Origin: Henricia sp. BOLD:AAB3569
Taxonomy: Eukaryota; Echinodermata; Asteroidea; Spinulosida; Echinasteridae
Length of the DNA: 64,000 nucleotides
Direction: 5' to 3'
Assembly: GCA_037783545.1 (NCBI GenBank)
Contig: JBBELK010000004.1
Coordinates: forward strand, 868,001-932,000
In this document: piece by piece, positions 1 to 12,700 of the stretch
Layout of the letters: every line of letters starts with the position of its first letter
How positions within the stretch are numbered: position 1 is the stretch's first letter
Translations under genes and position numbers: made by a program
Notes under the pieces: model-generated
Seen by the model: the letters and a program-made list of their open reading frames with translations, nothing else
The model's database searches: none
What the model was told of the DNA's origin: nothing

Positions 1-219
1 CAATCCGTTCCACATGGGGCAAAACGGTAGCCCCACCCAACGTTTATAAACGTTCGCGTAAGTGGAACGCAACCCAGTTTCGGTGTGGATCAACACACAA
101 ACTTCAATAACTAAAAACAAAGTAGGCCTACCCGCGCCGCTTGCATGGTCAAGTGGTCTTGAATGCCAAATGCAATACAAGACCTGAATATATTTGTCGG
201 TTGTAAAGGATCGTTAAGT

Positions 220-335
220 CCTGGGATCATTCATGGTGCTTGTGCCCTTTGGGCAAGAGACTTTGCCACAAATTGCCCCTCTCCTATCCATAAGTAAAAT
301 GGGTATAGTTGCGAGGGTAGCGAATGTCCCAGCCC
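220..335 (+). mobile_element. Degenerate tRNA-derived SINE fragment
   Basis: CTTTGGGCAAGAGACTTTGC followed by the CTCTCC/ATGGGTA/GAGGGTAG motifs aligns with the body of the full SINE at 58616-58989. The tRNA-like head is poorly preserved. Confidence 0.5.
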
Positions 336-499
336 CCCGTAAGGGCGAGCTGGGTACGAGCGAAACTTGATGGTTCTTTGACCATACTCTATGTGGCATT
401 TTCATAACTTGACACCCGCAATCATACTGATGAGTACAATGTATTAAAATCAGTTTTCTGACCAAAAAATGCTTCCAAGTTCCAACTTGAATACCGGTC

Positions 500-2220
500 C
501 TCGAATTTGTGTTTGTATGTGGAATATGTGGACCAGAAACCAGTCTAATTTTTTTACACCAGAGGCTAGCCTTTGTTCAAGGCCTCGCAGCAGCATGTAA
601 CGCAAGCTTGTTCGGTAGCGCCACCGTGCACCATGCGGCGAGGATGGGAAGCAGCGAAGTTTGGCAACCTGGAGCAAGTTCGGGTGCGGCTGACCATTAG
701 TCAACTTGCTGACCATTCAGTCAATTCGCACATGCGTAGTTTGTTTTTCACCCGAACGCGTCATCGGGCAAATATCAGTCAAACATGGCCAAAATCGTCC
801 GCACGTACTGCATGGCAGCTGTCAACGGTTTACAAAAAAATACTTACAAGCAATTATTGTTGGCAACCTTTTTTCCCAATGTTTGCCCTCGTATGTTCTA
901 CTAAAGACATTTCAACTCGTTCACCAAAAGCTACCATAGAATTGGTTATTAATTCATCTTTAATTCTGATATAAATTAACACTTTTTTTTCCCAATCGCG
1001 TTTACAATTCCGCCATATTGAAAAGTGACGTGTTACAACTGACTACCCCCGGGGCTTGGTTCCTCTACTAGTCAGACTATAGCTAGTCAAACCACGCAGC
1101 GTTCGGGTGACATCTAGATCGACTACGGTTAGTCTAGTTAACTTGATGAAACCTCACCCACAGATTCTGTATCGTGGTTGGTCGAGAGCGTGTCACGTGA
1201 CGCTGGCTGATTGGTTAAACGCAGATCACGCGACATGTAGATTAGTTCAACCATTTCAGTGGGCAACTGAAAAAAGTACTATTGTTTGACCTATTGCGCA
1301 ATAGGTCAAAGGATAGTACTTTCTAAAAGTACTATTTCATAGCGCGTACGCAATAGCGCAAGCGTGTGCCATGCGCCAGCGCGCGGGAGACGCGTTCGCG
1401 TGAAGCTAGCAATGGTGTTTGCGTTCACGCGGACAATGTGTACTTTGGCTTGGCTCTCTGAAAACTGAATTTTGTCCTGAAAATACCAATAATTCATGAG
1501 CAGTCAATATTTGTATAATATAGGGGTTGGAAATCGGCGTCACGACGCCATTATTGACGTCATTCTCGGCCGGCAACTTCAATGTAGTGAGTGGTTGCTA
1601 TACGAATTAACTGGCGTGCAGCATCGTCAAGTTTGGATATATGCGTGCGGCGCCCGCGCGATTCCATATCACGCAAACAACGACCTAGTAATTGAATTCC
1701 ACATGTCGCGGCGCGCGCGTCCTGCACGCGTGACTCACAAACAATTAAGCTGAACGTACATCGCGCACGTTACTGGCAACAACATGGTGGCGCTCGCGAA
1801 CGGGCTCGTTTTACATGTTTCTGTGACGCCTTGGGTAAAGGCTAACACTAACAGGATGACAGGCACGAGTCTGGTTCCACTTCCCAGACCAAAAGATTCC
1901 ATTCGTTGTATGTGGAACACTATTTCTATGTGGAATATATATGTGGAGGCGGAACCAGTCTAGACATCATAACACAGCACTCAGGCAAAGTTGGGAATTC
2001 CCACGTTTTCCAGAAATTTCGACATGCTCAGGGCAAACTAGACAAAAATGTGACGTCGCGAAGTCATGGAAGTAGCGAACTCTCGTCAAAATTGGTTTGT
2101 ATTTTATGTATTTTCTTTTCCCCGCATTGGGAAAGAGAAGGAATTCGCCTACTAACACCAGGACAGGTCATGGAGGAAGGTTGTTTCCTTGGTTCACCGT
2201 TTCCTTCCTCATACTAGCCA
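500..2220. repeat. Fragmented inverted-repeat element(s) in 5' intergenic DNA
   Basis: Related pieces occur around 505-670 and, largely inverted, around 1780-1970, including GAACCAGTCTAGA/CCAGTCTAATT and TATGTGGAATAT. A perfect small palindrome, TTTGACCTATTGCGCAATAG plus GTCAAA, lies at 1286-1311. No gene seen. Confidence 0.35.
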
Positions 2221-2316
2221 TAGGAGGTACGTACTGATACCTGCACGTTTATAGCCACTAGGCGATTTGTGCAGTACCAGACAGATACAGATACAGATAC
2301 TGAAAGTATTTTGTAT

Positions 2317-2461
2317 AGACCTTATCGCAAATACCGCTTGGGTAAGTTTTCACAAAAGCAGCAATGTATTGTGGGAAGGTTTTCGGGGCAGACGTTTTCC
2401 TTCCCACAATACAGTTGTGCCTTTGTGCAAACTCGCCCAAGCGGTATTTGCGATAAGGTCT
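2317..2461. mobile_element. MITE, 145 bp
   Basis: Terminal inverted repeats of about 40 bp, starting AGACCTTATCGCAAATACCG, with a second inner inverted repeat TATTGTGGGAAGG/CCTTCCCACAATA. A short GATACA run precedes it. Confidence 0.75.
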
Positions 2462-2634
2462 AGGCCTACCTAGGCTTGTTGTTTACTAAAATGATATGCT
2501 TAAAAAGCCTATAGACTAATCCGACGAAAGAAAACTGCGGTGTATCTCCAAGGTATTTACATGATCATCACAGCAGAAATGGAGTGACACGAGGCCTCTG
2601 AATATCTCTTTAAACTAAAGATTCGGTTTTTAAG

Positions 2635-3340
2635 AACGTGTGTACGCCAGTTTTGAGAGTACATATTAATTACGGCCAGAGCGGTGTGTAGAGATTTTGA
2701 TTTTACCCAAAAATTGCTATTTCCTGTAAAAAGACTTGGTTAAAAATTATGTTTGGAGCCACGTTTTTGATAGGGAAAAAAATGGTTCTGTTGAAAGTAT
2801 AGGCTTTTAAAGCATATTTCATAGCTAAGATAATCTCAGCTCTTTTTTTATCATTTTTCATTGGGATGTGGTCTTTTAGCAGTAGAGCTGAGAGAAGTTA
2901 AGAACATGAACCCGCCATCGCAAAACAAATGTGTCATTTTCTCACCGTGACACACTAATTCCCCCTAAAACTCACCTAAACCTTGCCAGGCATAACCACT
3001 ACGCAGGTCCTTGAGGGAAATAACCAGCCACGATGATTATTTTGCCAACAATTCTAGCGAAACAAACCGGTATGCTCACAGCCTAGCCGTTGTCATGTTG
3101 TGTTCAAAATTTCTATCTGCCTAGTCTGTGTACAAAGGAATACCAATGCGCATTGGTTACTAGACGTGATCTATTTTTAGATGAGAAAATGACACATTTG
3201 TTTTGCGATGGCGGGTTCATGTTCTTAACTTCTCTCAGCTCTACTGCTAAAAGACCACATCCCAATGAAAAATGATAAAAAAAGAGCTGAGATTATCTTA
3301 GCTAATCATTTCAGTAAACAACAAGCCTATACTTTCCGTT
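2635..3340. mobile_element. Inverted-repeat element related to the 29-33 kb foldbacks
   Basis: Near-perfect 122-base arms at 2823-2944 and 3182-3303 flank a 237-base loop. The outer part (2635-2815) shares TTGCTATTTCCTGTAAAA and the GTTTTTGATAGGGAAAAAAA-type end with the arms of the large foldbacks, so it is probably a diverged relative. Confidence 0.6.
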
Positions 3341-3994
3341 TTTGGAAGTACATGCTGTGCTAGCCCAGGTTGGACTCCATACCGCATACTACATGGGCAT
3401 ACGGAGTCCAGGGTATGAAGTTCCAAAAACAGGGGGAAAATTTTTGTAAAGAAAAATATCAATATTTCTACCTTGTGCTGGAAGCCGGTATAAATGTGCT
3501 AACAAAGTTCCACGTGTCCTAATCTTTGGGATTGCCGGGTTTAGAAATCCACTACACATCACCGAACTGCATATTCCGAAAGAAAACGGCAAAAAATCAC
3601 GCTAATTTGCGTACGCGTGCCGGCCGGTCGTGCGCGCGTCGCAACTGAACTAGGCCATGGCCTTGGCTCATTGCGTGCCTGGAATCGTGGCGCCGCACGC
3701 GCAAGCCTATCCAAACTTTACGAAGCGTGACGCGAAGGCAGCTGTTATTTATTTCTCTAAACTTTAACGTTAGGTTGTGCCTTAGATTTCACAATTTTTT
3801 TCATCAAATTTGGTATATATGAGTATGACATTTAAACCTCCCGTTCCTGTAAATGAAGACGTCAAGCATATATGGACATAAATTCGACGTCCATTAAAAG
3901 GTAATATAGTTTAAAAATTATATGGAAGTTTCAGTCCCCCTGTTTAAAGACATCGTAACCTGGACGTCACTCGTAATGCAATGAAGACGACGTC

Positions 3995-4035
3995 CAACCA
4001 TGGAGGAAGAATTCTTCCTCCATGGTCCAACCTGG
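3995..4035. repeat. Short CCATGGAGGAAG palindrome
   Basis: CCATGGAGGAAGAA followed directly by its complement. Related palindromes lie at 16311-16340 and 16663-16692 in gene A intron 8. Confidence 0.6.
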
Positions 4036-4070
4036 GCAAGGCCTAGCCCAGGTTGTTCATGTTATTTGGG

Positions 4071-4252
4071 TCTTTCCACAGTAAAGGGGGGTATTTCGGC
4101 AACACAGACCATATTTTCGAGGAAATACCTTTGTCTGGTCTTAAAATAAAAGAAATAAGTTTAAGTTGTTCTGAAGAGATAACTTAGGCCCATAAAGGGT
4201 TACAAATAGCGTGACAACATGCCTTTCTAAAGACCTGTGTACAAATTTCCAA
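4071..4252. mobile_element. Single arm of the AACACAGACCATATTTTC palindromic MITE family
   Basis: Matches one arm of the full palindromic copy at 37532-37943 (AACACAGACCATATTTTC, GTTCTGAAGAGATAACTTAG, CAACATGCCTTTCTAAA). The opposite arm is missing. Confidence 0.65.
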
Positions 4253-4445
4253 ATTGTTTCTTCCAACAGTTGCAGGTACATCGTAGCATAATTGGACAAA
4301 CTTTGTCTTCATAATTCACGACCATGGATAGACTTGGAGCAGCAGCCTTGGCACCTACAGCTAGTGCACTCGTACATTATGTAAGTACAGTAATTACCTA
4401 CTGACTACTGTATACACATTGTACATGTACATACGGTAATTATAA

Positions 4446-4583
4446 AATATTGGATGGCTTTGATGGTGATAATGAGAATATACCGCACGAGTCATGAAAA
4501 TACGGAACGGGCCGAAGGCGAGTTCGGTATTTTCATGACGAGTGCGGTATATTCTCATATCACCCGAAAAGACATCCAATATT
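4446..4583. mobile_element. MITE, about 138 bp
   Basis: Ends AATATTGGATG / CATCCAATATT. Inner arms CGCACGAGTCATGAAAATAC / GTATTTTCATGACGAGTGCG surround a GGGCCGAAGGC loop. Confidence 0.75.
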
Positions 4584-5078
4584 ATTATTGTTATATAAAA
4601 TGAAGCTTCGTTTGGAAAGATTTCTGCAAGATTTTTGTCTGTTTGGTGTTGAAAACTTCAGTTTACAAATGCATGCGCCTTTGTTTAATTTTTGTACAGT
4701 ATTTTTTTGTAACTGTACGCAATCTATTCCCTCGATCCATTGCTTGGTGTTTCTTGCAAATTTCAAAAGATCAAGTTACCATTTGCTTGAATCTCAAAGT
4801 AATTTTCACCGTGCGTACAAATGGATATAATACAAGTATCAGCTCAATTTGTTAGTGTCCTTTAAACAGGCATCACGCATTTGCAAAGATGCTCACAAAG
4901 CACCTACATACACTAACTGTATGCTCATCTGCTATAGGGCAACACTTGCGTGATATTTGCATAAATTTGCATGTTCCTGACTTTATGAAATTTCAACATT
5001 GCTTACTTTCGATGGACAATGTAGGCCCTAACGGTTTGAAAGGGATATCCCCAATGGGGAAAAAAGGAACGTATATGT

Positions 5079-5536
5079 AGTCTGGTGCCCAGACCCGATA
5101 GGGATGCTCGCCCAACGGATCTGGATACTACCTCAGAGGGCTCATCGCTGATACGTTGAATGTCAGATCCATTCACAAAATCGTCAATAGTACGTGTACA
5201 TGTACGTAAACAGCAATTGGTCATTTGAACAAATCAGCGCGCTGTCAGACATGTAACAAGAGGATGCCTTTCTGTAATTAGACGTCGCAAAAACTGTACG
5301 ATAGCGAAGAGGCACGGTGCTATTTTATTTAGCCACTAGACTCTGTCAGTTATGCGGATAACTCCTGCGATTGCATTGACCGAGTTTAGGGAGGAAATTC
5401 TTCCTGTTTGACTCGGTTTAATAGATAGTGTGACCTCTGACGTCACGGCAGGCATCAAAACATTGGGGATTAAGCTCTCGGCAATAGTGTCTAGACCTGT
5501 TGGGCGAACATCCCCATCAGGTCTGGGCAGGAGACA
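5079..5536. mobile_element. MITE with AGTCTGGTGCCCAGACC ends, copy 1
   Basis: Inverted ends carry the GCCCAGACC...GGGATG core. The interior (GACTCTGTCAGT, GCATTGACCGAG, GGGAGGAAATTCTTC) matches the copy at 53480-54088. Confidence 0.65.
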
Positions 5537-6043
5537 ATAAAGAACGAAGGTGCAGTTTATGAAGTTTTGTGACATGGACCAACAATTGCTATAACATTGT
5601 TTGTGGATTGTTTTTCACCCTTAAACCATCATTTTTTTTCTAAGACATAATATGGTTCAAATTTGTCCAATCAACGGTTAAAGAGTTAAAGACGCAGGCT
5701 CGTCAATGCGCGAGGAACAAAATTTTGCCACGATATTTACCACGCTTCATACTAATTGGGCAGTTAGCTGTTGCGACCTGTGCAGGCTCATTGGTTTACG
5801 TACGTACAATGTACATGTATGCACGTGCGTGATTGTTGGGTTTCGAGCGTGCCTGCACCCTCGAACAAGGTATGGAGCATGGTGAATTTCGTGGCACAAA
5901 TTAGCTTCTTGTGCACTGACCAGCCTCCGTTATTAAACCAACATTCATATTAAATGAGGATAATCATCAGTTTAAAATTTTATTCAAAATTTTAAAGGTG
6001 AAATCGGTCTTAGAACATTAGACAGGTTCCTGGTTGGCATATT

Positions 6044-6474
6044 ATATGTGTCTGTTTTCAATACTAGAGATACCTTTTCCTTCAGGATTATATCTCTGTA
6101 CAATGCCATTTATCTTCTCTTAAAACAAAAGAAATATCTTAAGATAGATCTAAGTAGATAACTTCAACTATAGAACTTAAACGAATATTGCCACAACATA
6201 CATTCCTGACAGCCATGTGTGCGAATTTCCAATATACCGTATGTAACGAGGACACTAAAAAATGTCACAAAGTATGTGTCCTATGTTACATACGTTAAAT
6301 AGGAAATTTGTACACGGTTTTCAGAAAGGTATGTTGTTGCACTATTTGTTGCTTAAGTTATCTCCTTAAATCTGTCTTAAGATATTTCTTTTGTTTTGAG
6401 AGAAGATAACCGGCATTGCACAGAGTTATGATCCTGGTAAAAAAGTCTCTCCAGTATTGAAAACAGACTTATAT
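6044..6474. mobile_element. Palindromic element just upstream of gene A
   Basis: Two arms of about 190 bp with ends TCTGTTTTCAATAC / GTATTGAAAACAGA. The centre is GTAACGAGGACAC...GTGTCCTATGTTAC. It ends 62 bases before the gene A ATG, so it probably lies in the promoter or 5' UTR. The arms share motifs with the 4071 and 37532 elements (GATAACTT, ACATGCCTTTC-like). Confidence 0.75.
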
Positions 6475-6536
6475 ACATGTACAGATGATTTCTCTGCAGC
6501 TTGTAATTTGCATGGTTTTGGAATATTACCGGTATA

Positions 6537-6721
6537 ATGCTAAAAGTGTATGCATTTTTTGGTTTACTTGGACAGCTCGTCTTGACACTCTTCTTCCTGT
6601 TTTCGGTCGTCATCCCAAGAGGTGTTTTGGCCAGTACTGCTGAGCAAACTGATATTCAGATAGTGTTAATGGAAGCTGATAATGATAGCAAGTGTAACGG
6701 GGGCATTAGATGTCCTCCAGG
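6537..6721 (+). CDS. Gene A exon 1: signal peptide and start of Cys-rich module
   Basis: Starts ATG, encodes MLKVYAFFGLLGQLVLTLFF and further hydrophobic residues (a classic signal peptide), then an acidic linker and CNGGIRCPPG. It ends phase 2 at a GTAAGT donor; the split Gly codon completes in exon 2. A possible acceptor (TTTCTCTGCAG) lies about 40 bases upstream, so an untranslated upstream exon is possible. Confidence 0.85.
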
Positions 6722-9700
6722 GTAAGTGCTGTTAAAGGCCCAGTGGATCATTTGCAATGACCCCAAAAAGTAATCGACTAGTTTAAAGGGGAAAAGTTCT
6801 GAAAGTAAAGATTGAATTAAAGAAGCATGACCAGAGTTTCTGGAAAATAGTTTTCGATGTAACTTACCAATATTATCAAGTAACTCCCATACACACCTCC
6901 CATGTCCCAAAAACCCGAAAACATTTGCGATTTCCAGTAAAAAATTGAACAAAACTATCGAGTCGGCTTTCAGTGGATAAACGTTGATACTGGAAAATTA
7001 GTTTACAAATAATCGGTTGATTTTCGACGATATCCTCGGAAATATGCGGCCTAGAAGCGCGGGAGTTTCAGTTTCGTAATCAGAAAAATATAACGGATGT
7101 TATGAAATAAAAATCTCATGACCCATAAGGAAAGTCCCGGGGAGTTATGGGTAAAAAAAAGTGATCTGGTCACACTCCTTTAATAGCAACTACCCAATGA
7201 AAGGTTTCCGCTCAAAATTATATAATTTTACCAGAAAATAATCCGTAAAGATGAAATTATTTAGATCATTTGCAAACGATTTACTTATTTTTGGTTCGCA
7301 TCTACTAATGCATGGGCGCTGTGTACTGCGTGTGCATGTTCTAACGTGATGCATTTTAATGGTCGCGTGCTCGAGCAGATACCCAGTTTTCTCGGTCTTG
7401 GATGCTTGAGGTCGTGATATTTTTTGTCTCGGTCTAGCAGTGGTGTAACTATGGGGGGTGGTGGGATCACAGGGAGGAAATTTTATAGGGTAAGTGCCCC
7501 CTGGACAAATATGTGCACCCCCAGGTGCCCCCTTGGATGTCTCACCCTAGTTCATCGATATATACACACTGGATGAAGTATGCAATAGCAGTTGGCTATA
7601 CGAGAATTAAAGCCACGCGCCGGCAGCCATTGTACCACATGAACAATACTTGACCTAGATGCTCCCCGATCCATGCGATCGCTTGCATGCCACTTAACAC
7701 ATGTAGACCATGACGTAGACTCGTGAAGACAGTATGACCAGTGCAAGTGTATGGTACATGAGCACACACACATCGTCTGCAGACAGCATTTCGGGAAGCC
7801 GCATGGAGCGGCCGTAAAACCGGGAAATTCCTCAACTGAAGCAAAATTAATATACGAACTTGTCAACTTTCGTCAATCCGACTTTAAAAAGGTAAAACAC
7901 AAAGGAATTGAACAAATGTTCTAGGTTGATGTGTCCAATATAAGCAAAAATCCGACATACGCGATCCGACTTAAGTGATGATTTTTATTAGGAATAACAT
8001 ACGAAATCAAACGTTCCAAACGATTTTGTCCGAGATAAGTGAAAATTCGACATAAACGTATCTGACTTATGCAAGGTTTACTGTATTTTGAAATAAGTGT
8101 AACAAAATCTAGGAGCAAGTGTGATCGTACATTTTACTTGTGCGCATTACTATACGCAACGGCAATGACGCTCATGATGTGATGATACACAACTGAACCA
8201 CTTTTGTGCCAAAACAAAATCAGTATTTTGTCTGCAGTACATACAGAAACAATATCTAAAGGCATTGCCAATTTTACTGTTTAATATCGTTGTTCACAGT
8301 AGAATAACAGGGGTGTGAAATTTCAGATTCTTAGCTGATTTCAGCTTTTTTTTAATGTGCCAACATTTAATTTACGTAAGCGGTGATTTTATTTTCTACA
8401 GTATATCTGGCACTTGCCACTTGCTAGTGCACGCCATGTGCAAGCCAGCATTCAGTACAAAATTCCATTCTCGAAGCCATAAAATGCACCAACTGGGGAC
8501 ATTAATTCATCAAGATGTCAGTGCAACTTAAGCGGGCCCCGGATCCCACGCCGTTAGGGCTTTGGGCTTCGCGCTTGCAATTTCAGCTTCACGATTGGAG
8601 TTTCAGATTTGTTTTCTTCAGATTTTTGTTGGGTTCTCCACTCACACCTCTTAGAAACACGCTCATGTTCATCGCCATAAATACTGTAGAAGCTTTCTAT
8701 TCTGTTTTGTTGCAGAACATTTTGTTCCGAAAGTCGCTGCATGGATTGCTCGCCGTGCCCTGATGTTTACAATCACAGGTCTCTTTTAAGAGGTTCTAAC
8801 ACTCTGTGGACCATGGACAAGTGCTATCGAGATGGATGGTGCCCGGACATTTGCAGCTCTATGAGGTTGGACCCTGAGGAACAAGCCGGCATGACGTTGT
8901 GTAATGAGTTGGAAAAAGGTATGTTTAAGTTTGTAACCGTCGGTTTATCATTCTGATCTAGGTTTAGAAAAAGAAATGCAAATTATACTCGAGAAGGCTG
9001 GGAGATATACAGCCTTGGAAAAAATTAATTAACAAAAATAAGTACATAACAATTTATTGAGGAATGTCTTATAGCAGTTTGATGTCATGTAAGCCTCCTG
9101 AGTTAATGACTATAGACAGCCAAAGTGTGACGTGGTTGCCATGGCAATTGGCTCTAAACTATCATGGGCGTCGGAAAAAGTACCACATTGTAGATGACGC
9201 TTTCAGCTTTCATCTATTTTAATGTTTGTGAATTTTTCATGACTGATAGTAACTGTTCGTTTGTTTTTTGTCAACAGCCAATGCGTGTGATAAAACCTGT
9301 AACGACAGAGGTGCCCTAAATAGCACAGTTTGCGTATGCTCCTGCAATGAACCGTGGAATGGCCTTACATGTACAGGTTTGTATAGAATCTCCAGGTTTT
9401 TTATGTGTTTTTCTTAACTTGGGATGAGAGAAAAATTGAAAGGGATTCGAACCCGAGACCTCTGACTCAACAGGCAGACGCTCTACCAGCTGAGCTAAAA
9501 GGCACAGTGCAGTGGTAACCTCCCTCGGGATTTCCATAAGAATCCAATTTTTCATGTTGCATGGGAGCGCAACTTGGCAAACGAACGAATGCAACATCTG
9601 GTATGGTGCCTAATCACCATTGAAATGAAATGACCAAACTTGGGATAAAAGAAAAATCATAAGGGCCTTATCGGGATTTGAACCCGAGACCTCTGACTTA

Positions 9701-12700
9701 CTGGGCAGATGCTCTACCAGCTGAGCTATAAGCTTTGGTACATGTACCTGACTGTAGTTAGTGCAGGCCTGTCGGAATCCTCCAAACAGTGTACGCAGAT
9801 ATTTTATTGAGTGTATACATGTATTCCACTTGTATGATCTTGTCTATAAGTAGACAATTGTATCTGCATGACAGACACACTTTGTCACATGTGGTTTATG
9901 ATCTTTCTCTTCGACCATTTTTTAGATTGTAAATTAGATTGTGGTGACGAGGGAACTCTGTTAGAATCTACATGCAATTGTTTGTGCCGTGGTAGCTGGA
10001 CTGGTCCAAAGTGTACAGGTATGGCATTTAGCAGAATCCTTTTAACTTCAGTTTTGCTCCCCTAAAGGAAGGGACAACACTTGTTTGAAGTTATCGACAA
10101 ATTTAATCAAAAATATTACCGATGTGGTGCCCAGTGCATAAACCTTCATGAGAATCAGAGAATCTTGTTTTGACATCTGCAACCCAATTAAATTTGATGG
10201 TAAACTCTGCAACTACTGCGCCATATTTGGGATGATGACCTTAAATAATGCAACGATTGCATGGATGACGTCAAGATTGATGCCTTGTTTCCCCACTCCC
10301 ATATGCCAAAATCTGTTGTGTCCCGACTCACGCCTTCTCGAGTCCGAGCGCCGAACTGCAAAAGATGGCGAATTACATGAAGCGTACAGAGTTAGGCAAC
10401 CCTTTGCAAGTGTTGTCCCTTCCTTTAAAACCCTTTTTTCATGGTATTGGACTTGCATAAATATGGATTTTCCGTGCTCCAAATCCGTATATTTTCAAGA
10501 ATATTTATCCAGTTACATAAAGCAATGCAGTGATTACACCACCTTTTTGCTTCCACATCCAAATTGGAGATTGCAAATTTCCATTTTTAACAGTTTACTA
10601 ATCATGTACTTTTAAAAGGGCATTCAAGATGACAACGTCCACCCTGGGCTAGAAATAGATGTAATTCATTTCATTTGATCCGGGCCCCCACACAATTTCA
10701 AACAACCTGGGGAGAACCCTGTTTGCATATGAAATAAACCATAAACCATAAATCGTAAACCAAATAAAAATTTATTTGCAGTCTGTGACATCAGCTGCAA
10801 CAATGGAGGCACTCTCGACAGAAAGTCATGTCAGTGTGACTGTGAAAGAGACTGGACAGGCACAACTTGCAGTGGTGAGTAGACCTAAAACAAGCAATCG
10901 TTATTAGTCATCCCACATATCAGTGGAACAAATAACATGGTTTTGAGGATATATAGTATATTATATACCTCATGCGTAGATTCCTGTCATCTGATTGGTT
11001 AAAAGTGGGGGCATTGAATCGGCTAGACCCGGCGCGTATATGCCCACCAGGCAATAGTCTTTGCCATGCCCTGGGCATAGTCATTTAGCGGGTTCCGGAC
11101 GCGCGCATTACATGTGTTAGCATAGCTGTGCACCAACTATGCAGCTGGGCGCTTCACGTAAACATTCATCAGGACGGTAATGGCGGAATCTCGACGTCAT
11201 TTTGTCGTCTGTCGTAGATGATGAAGTCCTTAAGAAAGTAAGAGAAGTGGCCTACAGTGAAAACTGTGTCAGGTGAAATGTGCTACTAAAGTGCCAGGTG
11301 ATTATGCTACAAATGTTTGCTGTAAATATACAACTTTTCCGCCGTAGACCAGCTTCCGAAATCGAAACGCGAAGGACCACTGTCATGACTGTATGATGTC
11401 TCGTTACTTGTAACCAACCAGATGACAAAAATCTACACATTCGGTATATAAAACAAATATTGACTGCTGTTTATTCGGGTCATGGTTAAAGGAGCGTGAC
11501 CAGAGTTTCTGGAAAATAGTTTTCGATGTAACTTACCAATATTATCAAGTAACTCCCATACACACCTCCCATGTCCCAAAAACCCGAAAACATTCGCAAT
11601 TTCCAGTAAAAAATTTAACAAAACTATCGAGTCGGCTTTTAGCGGATAAACGTTGATACTGGAAAATTAGTTTACAAATAATCGGTGGATTTTCGACGAT
11701 ATCCTCGGAAATATGCGGCCTAGAAGCACGGGAGTTTCAGTTTCGTAATCAGAAAAATATAACGGATGTTATGATATAAAAATCTCATGACCCATAAGGT
11801 AAGTCCCGGGGAGTTGTGGGTAAAAAAAAGTGATCTGGTCACACTCCTTTAAGATTATAGGCCCTCTGTGATTTCGAAGCCATGGCTTCGAGATCACCTT
11901 TGGCCTATAATCTTAACCATGCCCCTCATTGCAGTCAATATTTGTATAATATTGGCTCCCCGAGGTATTGGATGCTGGCAAGGTTCACAAGGAGAAAGTC
12001 AGTTGAGGGAACTACAGAGATGCCAAGATTTACAATTTAGCCGTAGTTTGTACAATTGTTTCAGCCGATGACGATCAGTATTGTGACATAATTCTAGAAT
12101 GCATAGCTTCAAATGTGGGGTTTCAATGGGGCTTGGGTGTAATTTTAAAACTTTCGTGTCCAAAGCGGGTGCCCCGTGGCAAATTTACTCTTTTTCAAAT
12201 TGCAATACTGAGAGGAGTTAATACTGACGAGCCACTCGAAATAAACCACATACCATACCATACACTGTACCTCGTATAACGACAGGAAAATGCTAAAAAA
12301 AGGTAAAATTTGTGTGTGTAGCCATTTTTTCATTCGGCTCGTGTGCGCATCGTATACTCACGCAGTGCTGTCACATATATGCTACCACTGTACATGCTAC
12401 ATACATGTACACTTGCCTTCTTCTTAAATAAAGCACATGCTTATTCATAAAATATTCCTGGGTAGCAGAGAAAGAGTTACTTTGTATTAGCGTGTATGTA
12501 GTAAACCGATTCCCGGGCAGCAGGAGGATAGATTACCATGGTTGTGCATTTGTGTTGTGAGTATTTATGTGTTGGCTCGTAATGGTAAATGGGCTAATGA
12601 GAACGGGACTTTTGTTTATGAATATGTATGAGGTATTGTGATCAATTTTGTTTTACTCGTACTTGGTACTCGCACTTGAGTACCATTTTGAGAGTACTTA

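Noticed and set aside
10148-10615. 155-codon ORF in gene A intron 4
   Set aside because: No homology or motif recognised, not in phase with the flanking exons, and the EGF exons join cleanly without it.
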